Assembly (NCBI RefSeq): GCF_025751575.1
Contig: NZ_JAOWLA010000008.1
Coordinates: 62,001-126,000, forward strand
Direction: 5' to 3'
DNA length: 64,000 nucleotides
DNA from: Albidovulum sediminicola
GTDB taxonomy: Bacteria > Pseudomonadota > Alphaproteobacteria > Rhodobacterales > Rhodobacteraceae
Translations under genes and position numbers: made by a program
The notes under the pieces: generated by a model
The model's database searches: none
The model's input: the letters and a program-made list of their open reading frames with translations, nothing else
What the model was told of the DNA's origin: nothing
Shown: one piece after another, positions 57,000 through 64,000 of the stretch
How the letters are laid out: each line of letters opens with the position of its first letter
Position numbering within the stretch: position 1 is the stretch's first letter

Positions 57000-58799
57000 A
57001 TGCTCGACTCAACGATATCCGAACAGACGCAGGCGTTTCTTGACGACTTCGGGGCGGCGCTGGAAGCGGGCGACATCGCGCGCGCGAAGGGGATGTTCGT
57101 CGCGGACTGCTATTGGCGCGACCTTGTGACCTTCACGTGGAACATCAAGACGGTCGAAGGCCCCGATCAGGTCGAGGACATGCTGAAACACCAGCTTGCC
57201 ACGACCAAGCCCACGGGCTGGGCGCTGGCCGAAGGTGAAATTCCCAGTGAAGATGGCGGGGTCGTCACGGCCTGGATCACCTTTGAAACCGCCGTGGCGC
57301 GCGGCTACGGCCTTTTGCGCCTCAAGGACGGCAAGATCTGGACGCTGCTCACCACGATGGTCGAACTGAAGGGCCATGAAGAGCCCCGTGGCTTTGCCCG
57401 CCCGCTTGGCGCCAAGCACGGCGCAGGCAAGCACCGCACGACTTGGAAGGAAGAACGCGAGACCGAGGCGAGGGAGCTTGGCTACACCCGTCAGCCCTAT
57501 TGCGTGATCATCGGCGGCGGTCAGGGGGGCATCGCCCTCGGGGCGCGGCTGCGCCAACTCGGCGTACCGACGATCATCGTCGAACGCAACGACCGGCCGG
57601 GCGACAGCTGGCGCAAGCGCTACAAGTCGCTCTGCCTGCACGACCCGGTCTGGTACGATCACCTGCCCTACATCAAATTCCCGGACAACTGGCCGATCTT
57701 CAGCCCGAAGGACAAGATCGGCGACTGGCTCGAGATGTACACCAAGGTGATGGAGCTGAACTACTGGACGAAATCCACCGCCAAATCAGCAAGCTACGAT
57801 GAAGCCACGGGGGAATGGTCCATCGTCGTCGACCGGGATGGTGAAGAGGTCGTCCTGAAGCCGAAGCAGCTTGTCATGGCCACCGGCATGTCCGGAAAGG
57901 CACGGATGCCCAGCTTCCCCGGGATGGAGAGATTCAAGGGCGACCAGCACCATTCCAGCCAGCACCCCGGCCCGGAGAAGTACCGGGGCAAGAAGGCGGT
58001 TGTCGTCGGCTCGAACAACTCGGCGCATGACATCTGTGCCGCGCTTTGGGAAAACGACGTCGATGTGACGATGGTGCAGAGGTCCTCGACCCATATCGTG
58101 CGATCGGACACGCTGATGGATGTGGGCCTCGGCGCGCTTTATTCCGAGGAAGCCGTCAAGGCGGGCGTCACGACCGAGAAGGCGGACCTGATCTTCGCCT
58201 CGCTGCCCTACCGCATCCTGCACGAGTTCCAGATCCCGGCCTATGCCGAGATGAAAAAACGCGATGCAGACTTCTACGCGGGGCTTGAAAAGGCGGGGTT
58301 CTGGCTCGACTGGGGCGACGACGACAGCGGGCTTTTCATGAAGTACCTGCGCCGCGGGTCGGGATACTACATCGACATCGGCGCGAGCCAGCTGATCATC
58401 GACGGCAAGATCAAGCTTGAGCGCGGCCAGGTCGTCGAAGTGGATGAAACCGGCGTCACCCTGGACAGCGGCAAGCATCTTGATGCCGACCTGATCGTCT
58501 ACGCCACCGGCTACAACTCGATGAACGGTTGGGTGGCCGACCTGATGGGTCAGGAGAAGGCCGACCAGCTTGGCAAGTGCTGGGGGCTAGGATCTGACAC
58601 GACCAAGGACCCGGGCCCGTGGGAAGGCGAGGAGCGGAACATGTGGAAGCCGACGCAGGTGCCGAACCTCTGGATGCATGGCGGCAATCTCCACCAGTCG
58701 CGGCACTACTCGCAGTTCCTCTCCCTCCAGATCAAGGCACGCATGGAAGGTATCGCGACGCCTGTCTACGGGCTGCAACAGGTGCACCACCTGTCGTAA
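57000..58799 (+). CDS. Flavin-containing monooxygenase with N-terminal NTF2-like domain
   Basis: A 599-residue protein. Residues ~1-130 form a SnoaL/NTF2-like domain (FLDDFGAALEAGDIARAKGM). FAD loop VIIGGGQGGIALGARLRQLG at ~170; ERNDRPGDSWRKRYKSLCLH; FKGDQHHSSQHPG, the monooxygenase FxGxxxH motif; second Rossmann VVVGSNNSAHDICAALWEND for NADPH; LIVYATGYNSMNGWV. Family members oxygenate ketones, amines or sulfides. The substrate is not readable. It is followed by a strong hairpin, so it is a single-gene unit under the adjacent regulator. Confidence 0.9.
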   Translation: MLDSTISEQTQAFLDDFGAALEAGDIARAKGMFVADCYWRDLVTFTWNIKTVEGPDQVEDMLKHQLATTKPTGWALAEGEIPSEDGGVVTAWITFETAVARGYGLLRLKDGKIWTLLTTMVELKGHEEPRGFARPLGAKHGAGKHRTTWKEERETEARELGYTRQPYCVIIGGGQGGIALGARLRQLGVPTIIVERNDRPGDSWRKRYKSLCLHDPVWYDHLPYIKFPDNWPIFSPKDKIGDWLEMYTKVMELNYWTKSTAKSASYDEATGEWSIVVDRDGEEVVLKPKQLVMATGMSGKARMPSFPGMERFKGDQHHSSQHPGPEKYRGKKAVVVGSNNSAHDICAALWENDVDVTMVQRSSTHIVRSDTLMDVGLGALYSEEAVKAGVTTEKADLIFASLPYRILHEFQIPAYAEMKKRDADFYAGLEKAGFWLDWGDDDSGLFMKYLRRGSGYYIDIGASQLIIDGKIKLERGQVVEVDETGVTLDSGKHLDADLIVYATGYNSMNGWVADLMGQEKADQLGKCWGLGSDTTKDPGPWEGEERNMWKPTQVPNLWMHGGNLHQSRHYSQFLSLQIKARMEGIATPVYGLQQVHHLS

Positions 58800-58806
58800 T
58801 GCAAGT

Positions 58807-58834
58807 GGCGCCCGGGGCTTGCCACCCGGGCGCC
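58807..58834 (+). terminator. Terminator hairpin after the monooxygenase gene
   Basis: GGCGCCCGGG pairs perfectly with CCCGGGCGCC (10 bp, 8-nt loop), 8 bp after the stop at 58799. It ends in a C-rich rather than T-rich tail, so termination may be Rho-assisted. It also faces the LysR gene converging from the right. Confidence 0.65.
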
Positions 58835-58886
58835 CCCCATCCCGTTGGAAACGTCCTCCCGCTTGCCGAGATGCCCTGCCCTGCCC

Positions 58887-59804
58887 TCAAAGGTTTCGCA
58901 GGACCTGGTCCAGGAACAGCCGCGCGCCGCTCGGAAGCTCGCGCGTCCGGTTGCGCACGACCGAGTAGGGGGTCACGGTCATGTCGCTGGCGGTGTCGAT
59001 CAGCCTCAACCGGGCGCCGAAGGCCGCGCCCGTCAACAGCTCGGCCACCTCGCGCGATTGCGGCGCGATGACGTCCGAGGTTGCCAGCAGCGCCTCGACC
59101 ATCAGCAGGGACGAGGAGTGGATCACCCGGTGGGGCACCGGCACACCCTCGGCATAAAATGCCTGTTCGACCGCTTCCCGGATGGGCGATCCGCGTTCCT
59201 GGATGACCCATTCGTAGGCCAGCAGATCCTCCAGCGCCACGCCCTGCCTGAGCGCCAGAGGGTGCTCCTCCCGCACGAGGAGCCGCACCACCTCGGAGCG
59301 CGCGGGGTGCACGATCAGGTCGCGGCTGTCATGTGTCGCCGGAACCCGGGCCAGGATGAAATCGAAGCGCCCTTCGTCAAGCCCCCGCACCAGTTCGGTC
59401 GAGGGGGCGACATCGATCGCGAAGGAGATGTCGGGCGCCAGTTCCCGCATCGCGGTCATCGACGGCAAGAGGATCCCCACGGCCGGGCCGGTGACCGAAC
59501 CGATGCGCACATGCCCCGCCACGCCCGCGACCAGCGAGAGGACCTCTTTCTCAAGGCTTTCCAGGCCTGTCAGGACCATGCGCGCATGGCGGGCAAAGGC
59601 CTCCCCGACCGGGGTCGCCTCCATCCCCTTGGCCGTGCGCTTGAAGATGGGCGCGCCGCACCGTTCCTCGACCTCGCTCAGGATACGAGAGGCCGCCGGC
59701 TGCGACATGTTGAGCGCGCGGGCCGCCACCTGCAATTGCCCGACCTCATGCACCTTCAGCACCAGCTTAAGATGGCGGGGGCTGATCTGCCTGACGAAAC
59801 GCAT
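58887..59804 (-). CDS. LysR-family regulator, GbpR-like
   Basis: A 305-residue LysR protein: VARALNMSQPAASRILSEVE (helix-turn-helix within HEVGQLQVAARALN), FKRTAKGMEATPVGEAFARH, then an effector domain. GbpR of Agrobacterium is a LysR protein divergent from chvE and controls it in response to sugars; the same arrangement occurs here (gap 165 bp to the chvE-like ATG). Confidence 0.9.
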   Translation of the reverse strand: MRFVRQISPRHLKLVLKVHEVGQLQVAARALNMSQPAASRILSEVEERCGAPIFKRTAKGMEATPVGEAFARHARMVLTGLESLEKEVLSLVAGVAGHVRIGSVTGPAVGILLPSMTAMRELAPDISFAIDVAPSTELVRGLDEGRFDFILARVPATHDSRDLIVHPARSEVVRLLVREEHPLALRQGVALEDLLAYEWVIQERGSPIREAVEQAFYAEGVPVPHRVIHSSSLLMVEALLATSDVIAPQSREVAELLTGAAFGARLRLIDTASDMTVTPYSVVRNRTRELPSGARLFLDQVLRNL

Positions 59805-59826
59805 TGAAGCCTCAACATATCATTCT

Positions 59827-59840
59827 CGGTATACATACCG
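59827..59840. promoter_or_regulatory. Inverted repeat in the gbpR/chvE divergent promoter
   Basis: CGGTAT-AC-ATACCG is a perfect inverted repeat 23-36 bp upstream of the LysR ATG. It overlaps where the LysR promoter should lie, so it is a candidate autoregulatory/activator site. Confidence 0.45.
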
Positions 59841-59969
59841 CGTTTAATCTCATTTTACAGTGATATTGTTTTGGGACTAACTCTTGCCAAGGCCGATTGG
59901 GGCCCGTTGAAAAACAGAGGGGCGCGCGCACGGAGACAGGGAGTGCCGCGCATCTTTCGGGAGGAAGAA

Positions 59970-61022
59970 ATGAAGCTCAGAACGATTCTGACCGCGGCCA
60001 CCGCGGCCATCGCCTTTACGTCCGCCGCCTATGCGGACGGCCTGGTGGGCATTGCCATGCCGACGAAGTCCTCGGCGCGCTGGATCGCCGACGGCGACAA
60101 CATGGTCAAGGAACTGCAAGCCGCGGGCTACGAGACCGATCTGCAATATGCCGAGGACGACATCCCGAACCAGCTCGCCCAGATCGAGAACATGGTGACC
60201 AAGGGCGTGAACGTGCTCGTGATCGCGGCCATCGACGGCACCACGCTGTCGAACGCGCTCGAAAACGCGGCCGCCGCCGGCGTGAAGATCATCGCCTACG
60301 ACCGCCTGATCCGTGATTCCGGCGATGTCGACTATTACGCCACCTTCGACAACTTCAAGGTCGGCGTTCAGCAGGCGACGAGCCTTGTCGATGGCCTGAA
60401 GGAACGCTTCGGCGACGGCCCCTACAATGTCGAACTCTTCGGCGGCTCGCCCGACGACAACAACGCCTACTTCTTCTACAATGGCGCGATGAGCGTGCTT
60501 CAGCCGCTGATCGACAACGGCACCATCGTGATCCAGTCCGGTCAGATGGGCATGGACACGGTCGGCACGCTGCGCTGGGACGGCGCGGTGGCGCAGGCGC
60601 GCATGGATAACATCCTTTCGGCCAACTACACCGACAAGGACGTGCATGGCGTGCTGGCACCCTATGACGGGCTTTCGATCGGCATCCTGTCCTCGCTCAA
60701 GGGCGTGGGCTATGGTTCGGGCGATCTGAAGATGCCGATCGTGACCGGCCAGGACGCCGAGATCCCCTCGATCAAGTCGATCCTCGCGGGTGAGCAGTAC
60801 TCGACCGTCTTCAAGGACACCCGCGAACTGGCGAAGGTCACCGTGGGCATGGTCAACGCGGTTCTCGAAGGCACCGACCCCGAGATCAACGACACGACGA
60901 CCTATGACAACGGCGTGAAGGTCGTGCCGTCCTACCTCCTTGAACCCGTCTCGGTCGATGGGTCGAACTGGGAAGAGATCCTGATCGGTTCCGGCTACTA
61001 CACGGCCGACCAGATCCAGTAG
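59970..61022 (+). CDS. chvE: Periplasmic sugar-binding protein, ChvE family
   Basis: A 350-residue family from ATG 59970 (GAGGAAG ahead) with a signal peptide ([16 protein letters not shown]). [60 protein letters not shown] and [20 protein letters not shown] match ChvE/MmsE, the glucose, galactose, arabinose and xylose-binding component. First gene of chvE-gguA-gguB; a hairpin follows it. Confidence 0.93.
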   Translation: MKLRTILTAATAAIAFTSAAYADGLVGIAMPTKSSARWIADGDNMVKELQAAGYETDLQYAEDDIPNQLAQIENMVTKGVNVLVIAAIDGTTLSNALENAAAAGVKIIAYDRLIRDSGDVDYYATFDNFKVGVQQATSLVDGLKERFGDGPYNVELFGGSPDDNNAYFFYNGAMSVLQPLIDNGTIVIQSGQMGMDTVGTLRWDGAVAQARMDNILSANYTDKDVHGVLAPYDGLSIGILSSLKGVGYGSGDLKMPIVTGQDAEIPSIKSILAGEQYSTVFKDTRELAKVTVGMVNAVLEGTDPEINDTTTYDNGVKVVPSYLLEPVSVDGSNWEEILIGSGYYTADQIQ

Positions 61023-61036
61023 CCCACTCCTCCCGG

Positions 61037-61071
61037 CCCGTCCGCCGCGACTTCCGGTTTCGGCGGACGGG
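61037..61071 (+). terminator. Hairpin between chvE and gguA
   Basis: CCCGTCCGCCG pairs with CGGCGGACGGG (11 bp, 13-nt loop) and is followed by TTCCTCTTT. It fits a partial terminator keeping the binding protein more abundant than the transporter, the same design as 51177-51208. Confidence 0.75.
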
Positions 61072-61094
61072 TTCCTCTTTGGAACGAGGTCAGC

Positions 61095-62618
61095 ATGACA
61101 ATGCTTCTCGAAATGCGTTCCATCACCAAGGAGTTCCCGGGGGTCAAGGCACTCGACCGCGTGAACCTGCAGGTGAAGGCGGGCGAAATCCACGCGATCT
61201 GCGGCGAAAACGGCGCCGGCAAGTCAACCCTGATGAAGGTCCTGTCCGGCGTCTACCCCGCCGGCAGCTACGACGGCGAAATCCATTACGAAGGTTCCGT
61301 GGCCGAGTTCCGGGGCATCCGCGACAGCGAACACCGCGGGATCATCATCATCCACCAGGAACTGGCGCTGGTGCCGCAGCTTTCCATCGCCGAGAACATC
61401 TTCCTGGGCAACGAAACCGCGCGCGGCGGGGTCATCGACTGGCACGAGGCGAACCATCGCACCGAGGCCCTTCTGAAGAAGGTCGGGCTGAAGGAAAGCC
61501 CGATGACGATCGTGGACAGCCTGGGCGTCGGCAAGCAGCAACTGGTCGAGATCGCGAAGGCGCTGTCCAAGGACGTAAAGCTCCTGATCCTCGACGAACC
61601 GACGGCGGCGCTTCAGGAAAACGACTCCCAGAAGCTCCTTGACCTGATGCTGGACCTGAAGGCGCAGGGCGTGACCTGCATCATCATCTCGCACAAGCTG
61701 AACGAGGTCCGTTACGTTGCGGATACGGTGACTGTCATTCGCGACGGCATGTCGGTGTCGACGCTCGATGCCAAGCAGGGGCTGTCCGAGGACGACATCG
61801 TCCGCGACATGGTCGGGCGAGAGATGTCGGACCGCTACCCGGAACGGGACCGCCGCGCGGGCGATATCCTGATGGAGGTGCAGGACTGGAACGTCTGGCA
61901 CCCCGAACATGCCGAGCGCCAGGTCATCAAGAACATCTCGATGAGTGTGCGCGCAGGCGAGGTCGTGGGCATCGCGGGGCTCATGGGCTCGGGCCGGACC
62001 GAGCTTGCGATGTCGATCTTCGGCAAGTCCTACGGACGGCGGATCGGCGGCACCGTGAAGCTGCACGGTCAGCCCACCGACGTGTCCCGCGTGGACCGCG
62101 CGATCGCGGCGGGGCTCGCCTACGTGACCGAGGATCGCAAGAGCCTGGGCCTGATCCTGGACGAGAACATCCGCTTCAACACGACGCTCGCCAACCTTCA
62201 GGGCGTATCCTCGAACGGGGTGCTTGACGGGAACGAGGAAACCACCGTCGCCGAGAAATACCGCGAGGCGCTGCGCATTCGCACGCCCTCCGTCTTCCAG
62301 AAGGTCGGCAACCTCTCGGGCGGCAACCAGCAGAAGGTGGTCCTCGCCAAGTGGCTGAACACCGCGCCCGAGGTTCTGATCCTGGACGAGCCGACGCGCG
62401 GCATCGACGTGGGCGCGAAATACGAAATCTACGCGATCATCAACCAGCTTTCGGCCGAGGGCAAAGGGGTCATCATGATCTCATCCGAAATGCCGGAGCT
62501 TCTGGGCATGTGCGATCGCATTTACGTCATGAACGAAGGCGCCTTCGTCGGCGAACTTGCCGCAGACGAAGCCAGCCAGGAGCGCATCATGTCGCTCATC
62601 GTCGACGAGAAGGGGTAA
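61095..62618 (+). CDS. gguA: Sugar ABC transporter ATP-binding protein GguA (MmsA-type)
   Basis: A 507-residue tandem ABC ATPase. First half: Walker [21 protein letters not shown], signature [20 protein letters not shown], Walker [13 protein letters not shown]. Second half: [17 protein letters not shown], signature [20 protein letters not shown], Walker [17 protein letters not shown]. The first signature is degenerate (SLGVG), as usual in this family. Powers ChvE-dependent sugar uptake. Confidence 0.93.
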   Translation: MTMLLEMRSITKEFPGVKALDRVNLQVKAGEIHAICGENGAGKSTLMKVLSGVYPAGSYDGEIHYEGSVAEFRGIRDSEHRGIIIIHQELALVPQLSIAENIFLGNETARGGVIDWHEANHRTEALLKKVGLKESPMTIVDSLGVGKQQLVEIAKALSKDVKLLILDEPTAALQENDSQKLLDLMLDLKAQGVTCIIISHKLNEVRYVADTVTVIRDGMSVSTLDAKQGLSEDDIVRDMVGREMSDRYPERDRRAGDILMEVQDWNVWHPEHAERQVIKNISMSVRAGEVVGIAGLMGSGRTELAMSIFGKSYGRRIGGTVKLHGQPTDVSRVDRAIAAGLAYVTEDRKSLGLILDENIRFNTTLANLQGVSSNGVLDGNEETTVAEKYREALRIRTPSVFQKVGNLSGGNQQKVVLAKWLNTAPEVLILDEPTRGIDVGAKYEIYAIINQLSAEGKGVIMISSEMPELLGMCDRIYVMNEGAFVGELAADEASQERIMSLIVDEKG

Positions 62619-62622
62619 GGGG

Positions 62623-63870
62623 ATGACGACCGACACCAACGACATGTCGCCGCACGGCGGCGCCACCGAGGCGAAGGGGCTGAAATCCTACCTCGCGTCC
62701 CACATGCGCGAATTCGGGCTTCTCTTCGCGCTGATCGCCATCATGGTCTTCTTCCAGATCGTGACGGCCGGCACGCTGATGCGCCCGGTGAACATCACCA
62801 ACCTGTTCCTTCAGAACAGCTACATCATCATCATGGCGCTGGGGATGCTGATCGTCATCGTCTCAGGCCACATCGACCTGTCGGTCGGCTCGGTCATGGG
62901 CTTCGTCGGCGCGCTGGCGGCCGTGCTGATCGTGAACCACGGCGTGCCAATCATCGTCACGGTCGCCATCTGCCTGGCCGTCGGCGCCTCCATCGGGGCG
63001 GCGCAGGGCTACTTCGTCGCGATCTGGCGCATCCCGTCCTTCATCGTGACCCTGGCCGGGATGCTGGTCTTTCGCGGCCTGTCGCTCTGGCTGCTTGAGG
63101 GCCAGTCCGTCGGCCCTTTCCCCAAGAGCTTCCAGGTTCTCTCAACGGGCTTCGTGCCGGAAATCTTCCCGGCCGTGATCGGCGACAACCTTGCCGCCTT
63201 CTTCGGCGCGCGCAACTTCAATGTCCTGTCCTTCGCGCTTGGCCTGATCGCGGCCGGGGCGGTCATCCGCATGGGCCTCAAGAAACGCGCGCGCAACGCG
63301 CTTTACGGCATCGCCGACGAACCGCCGGGACTGTTCTGGGCGCGCACGGCGATCATCGCCGCCGCGATCATCTTCCTGATGTTCAAGCTTTCGACCTTCC
63401 GCGGCCTTCCGAACGTCGTGGTGACGATGGGCGTTCTGATCCTGATCTACGCCTTCATCACCGAAAAGACCGTGATCGGCCGCCGCGTCTACGCGCTTGG
63501 CGGGAACGAGAAGGCGGCGAAACTCTCGGGCATCAAGACCGAGCGGCTGACGTTCCTCGCCTTCGTCAACATGGGCGTTCTGGCAGCGCTGGCGGGCCTG
63601 ATCTTCGCCGCCCGCCTCAACACCGCGACGCCCAAGGCCGGGTTCGCGCTGGAACTTGACGTGATCGCGGCCGTCTTCATCGGCGGGGCGTCCATGTCGG
63701 GCGGTTCGGGCAAGATCATCGGCGCGGTCGTCGGCGCCTTCATCATGGGCGTGATGAACAACGGCATGTCCATCATGGGCATCGGCATCGACTACCAGCA
63801 GGTCATCAAGGGCCTGGTGCTGCTCGCCGCTGTTTTCTTCGACGTCTACAACAAGAACAAGCAGGCCTGA
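62623..63870 (+). CDS. gguB: Sugar ABC transporter permease GguB
   Basis: A 415-residue permease from ATG 62623, 5 bases after gguA. About 10-12 membrane segments; NITNLFLQNSYIIIMALGML, SGHIDLSVGSVMGFVGALAA, and the ATPase-contact region GGASMSGGSGKIIGAVVGAF typical of the XylH/GguB class. It forms the membrane channel for ChvE-bound sugars. Confidence 0.93.
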   Translation: MTTDTNDMSPHGGATEAKGLKSYLASHMREFGLLFALIAIMVFFQIVTAGTLMRPVNITNLFLQNSYIIIMALGMLIVIVSGHIDLSVGSVMGFVGALAAVLIVNHGVPIIVTVAICLAVGASIGAAQGYFVAIWRIPSFIVTLAGMLVFRGLSLWLLEGQSVGPFPKSFQVLSTGFVPEIFPAVIGDNLAAFFGARNFNVLSFALGLIAAGAVIRMGLKKRARNALYGIADEPPGLFWARTAIIAAAIIFLMFKLSTFRGLPNVVVTMGVLILIYAFITEKTVIGRRVYALGGNEKAAKLSGIKTERLTFLAFVNMGVLAALAGLIFAARLNTATPKAGFALELDVIAAVFIGGASMSGGSGKIIGAVVGAFIMGVMNNGMSIMGIGIDYQQVIKGLVLLAAVFFDVYNKNKQA

Positions 63871-63895
63871 GGGCTGGCAGGGAAAGGATACTCCC

Positions 63896-64000
63896 ATGGC
63901 GTTCACACCCGCGAAATGGCCCCGCAGGCTGCGATCCCAGGAATGGTACGGCGGCACCTCCCGCGATACGATCTACCATCGCGGCTGGCTGAAGAACCAG
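63896..64000 (+). CDS. IlvD/Edd-family sugar-acid dehydratase, N-terminus only
   Basis: 35 codons from ATG 63896, ending at the window edge. LRSQEWYGGTSRDTIYHRGW and LKNQ match the start of L-arabinonate / sugar-acid dehydratases of the IlvD/Edd group. It sits 25 bp after gguB, so uptake and dehydration of the sugar acid are likely in one operon. L-arabinonate is the most familiar substrate but cannot be confirmed from 35 residues. Confidence 0.75.
   Translation, partial: MAFTPAKWPRRLRSQEWYGGTSRDTIYHRGWLKNQ

Overview
The window is GC-rich DNA with dense, tightly overlapping operons. It looks like an alphaproteobacterium, most likely Rhodobacterales (roseobacter-like): a ChvE-GguAB sugar transporter, an FNR-type microaerobic island, a type II lumazine synthase behind an FMN riboswitch, remnants of a Na+-type (N-)ATPase operon, and a Brucella/Sinorhizobium-like erythritol cluster. 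Assignments rest on reading the translated sequence; no database search was possible. LAYOUT. (1) 1-5.6 kb: a methylamine/betaine-type demethylation locus with an FAD demethylase of the dimethylglycine dehydrogenase family (runs off the left edge), a divergent LysR regulator, a non-pyrrolysine MttB-like methyltransferase and a class III aminotransferase. (2) 5.6-11.7 kb: an acyl-CoA synthetase / fused E1 alpha-beta / E2 / acyl carrier protein operon behind a perfect FNR box, followed by a fumarylacetoacetase-family gene broken by an amber codon. (3) 11.7-19.5 kb: two decayed genes, an aminoglycoside-phosphotransferase-like gene, a Crp/Fnr regulator, an OmpR-type response regulator convergent with a soluble hybrid kinase, a site-2-protease/CBS protein with a degenerate zinc motif, and an unknown protein. 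(4) 19.6-22.3 kb: a decayed operon in which pieces of N-ATPase subunits beta, R, a, c, b, alpha and gamma can be read in order. (5) 22.3-26.4 kb: a glycosyltransferase-like gene, an HtrA/Deg protease, a 46-residue secreted peptide and MetY. (6) 26.4-31.7 kb: a graveyard of at least five broken insertion sequences (three IS3 family, one IS256, one IS1182-like). (7) 31.7-53.7 kb: a large polyol (probably tetritol/erythritol) catabolic region: eryI-, eryH- and DeoR-like genes, divergent transketolase and transaldolase, then a 16-gene leftward run holding a SorC regulator, an ABC transporter, two FGGY kinases, a GlpD/EryB-like dehydrogenase, two class II aldolases, a 2-hydroxyacid dehydrogenase, a HAD phosphatase, an EryC-like isomerase and DhaK/DhaL. 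(8) 54-58.8 kb: FMN riboswitch-ribH2, then an AcoR-type regulator lacking the sigma-54 contact loop next to a 16-bp palindrome and a flavin monooxygenase. (9) 58.9-64 kb: a GbpR-like LysR gene divergent from chvE-gguA-gguB and the start of a sugar-acid dehydratase. HOW IT WORKS TOGETHER. Region 7 is the clearest metabolic unit: polyol uptake, phosphorylation (EryA), oxidation (EryB), three isomerisations (EryC/H/I) to D-erythrose-4-phosphate, and entry into the pentose phosphate pathway through transketolase/transaldolase. The extra DHA-type kinase, ribulokinase-like kinase, aldolases and hydroxyacid dehydrogenase suggest further substrates. Regions 2-4 look like a low-oxygen energy island, partly functional and partly decaying.
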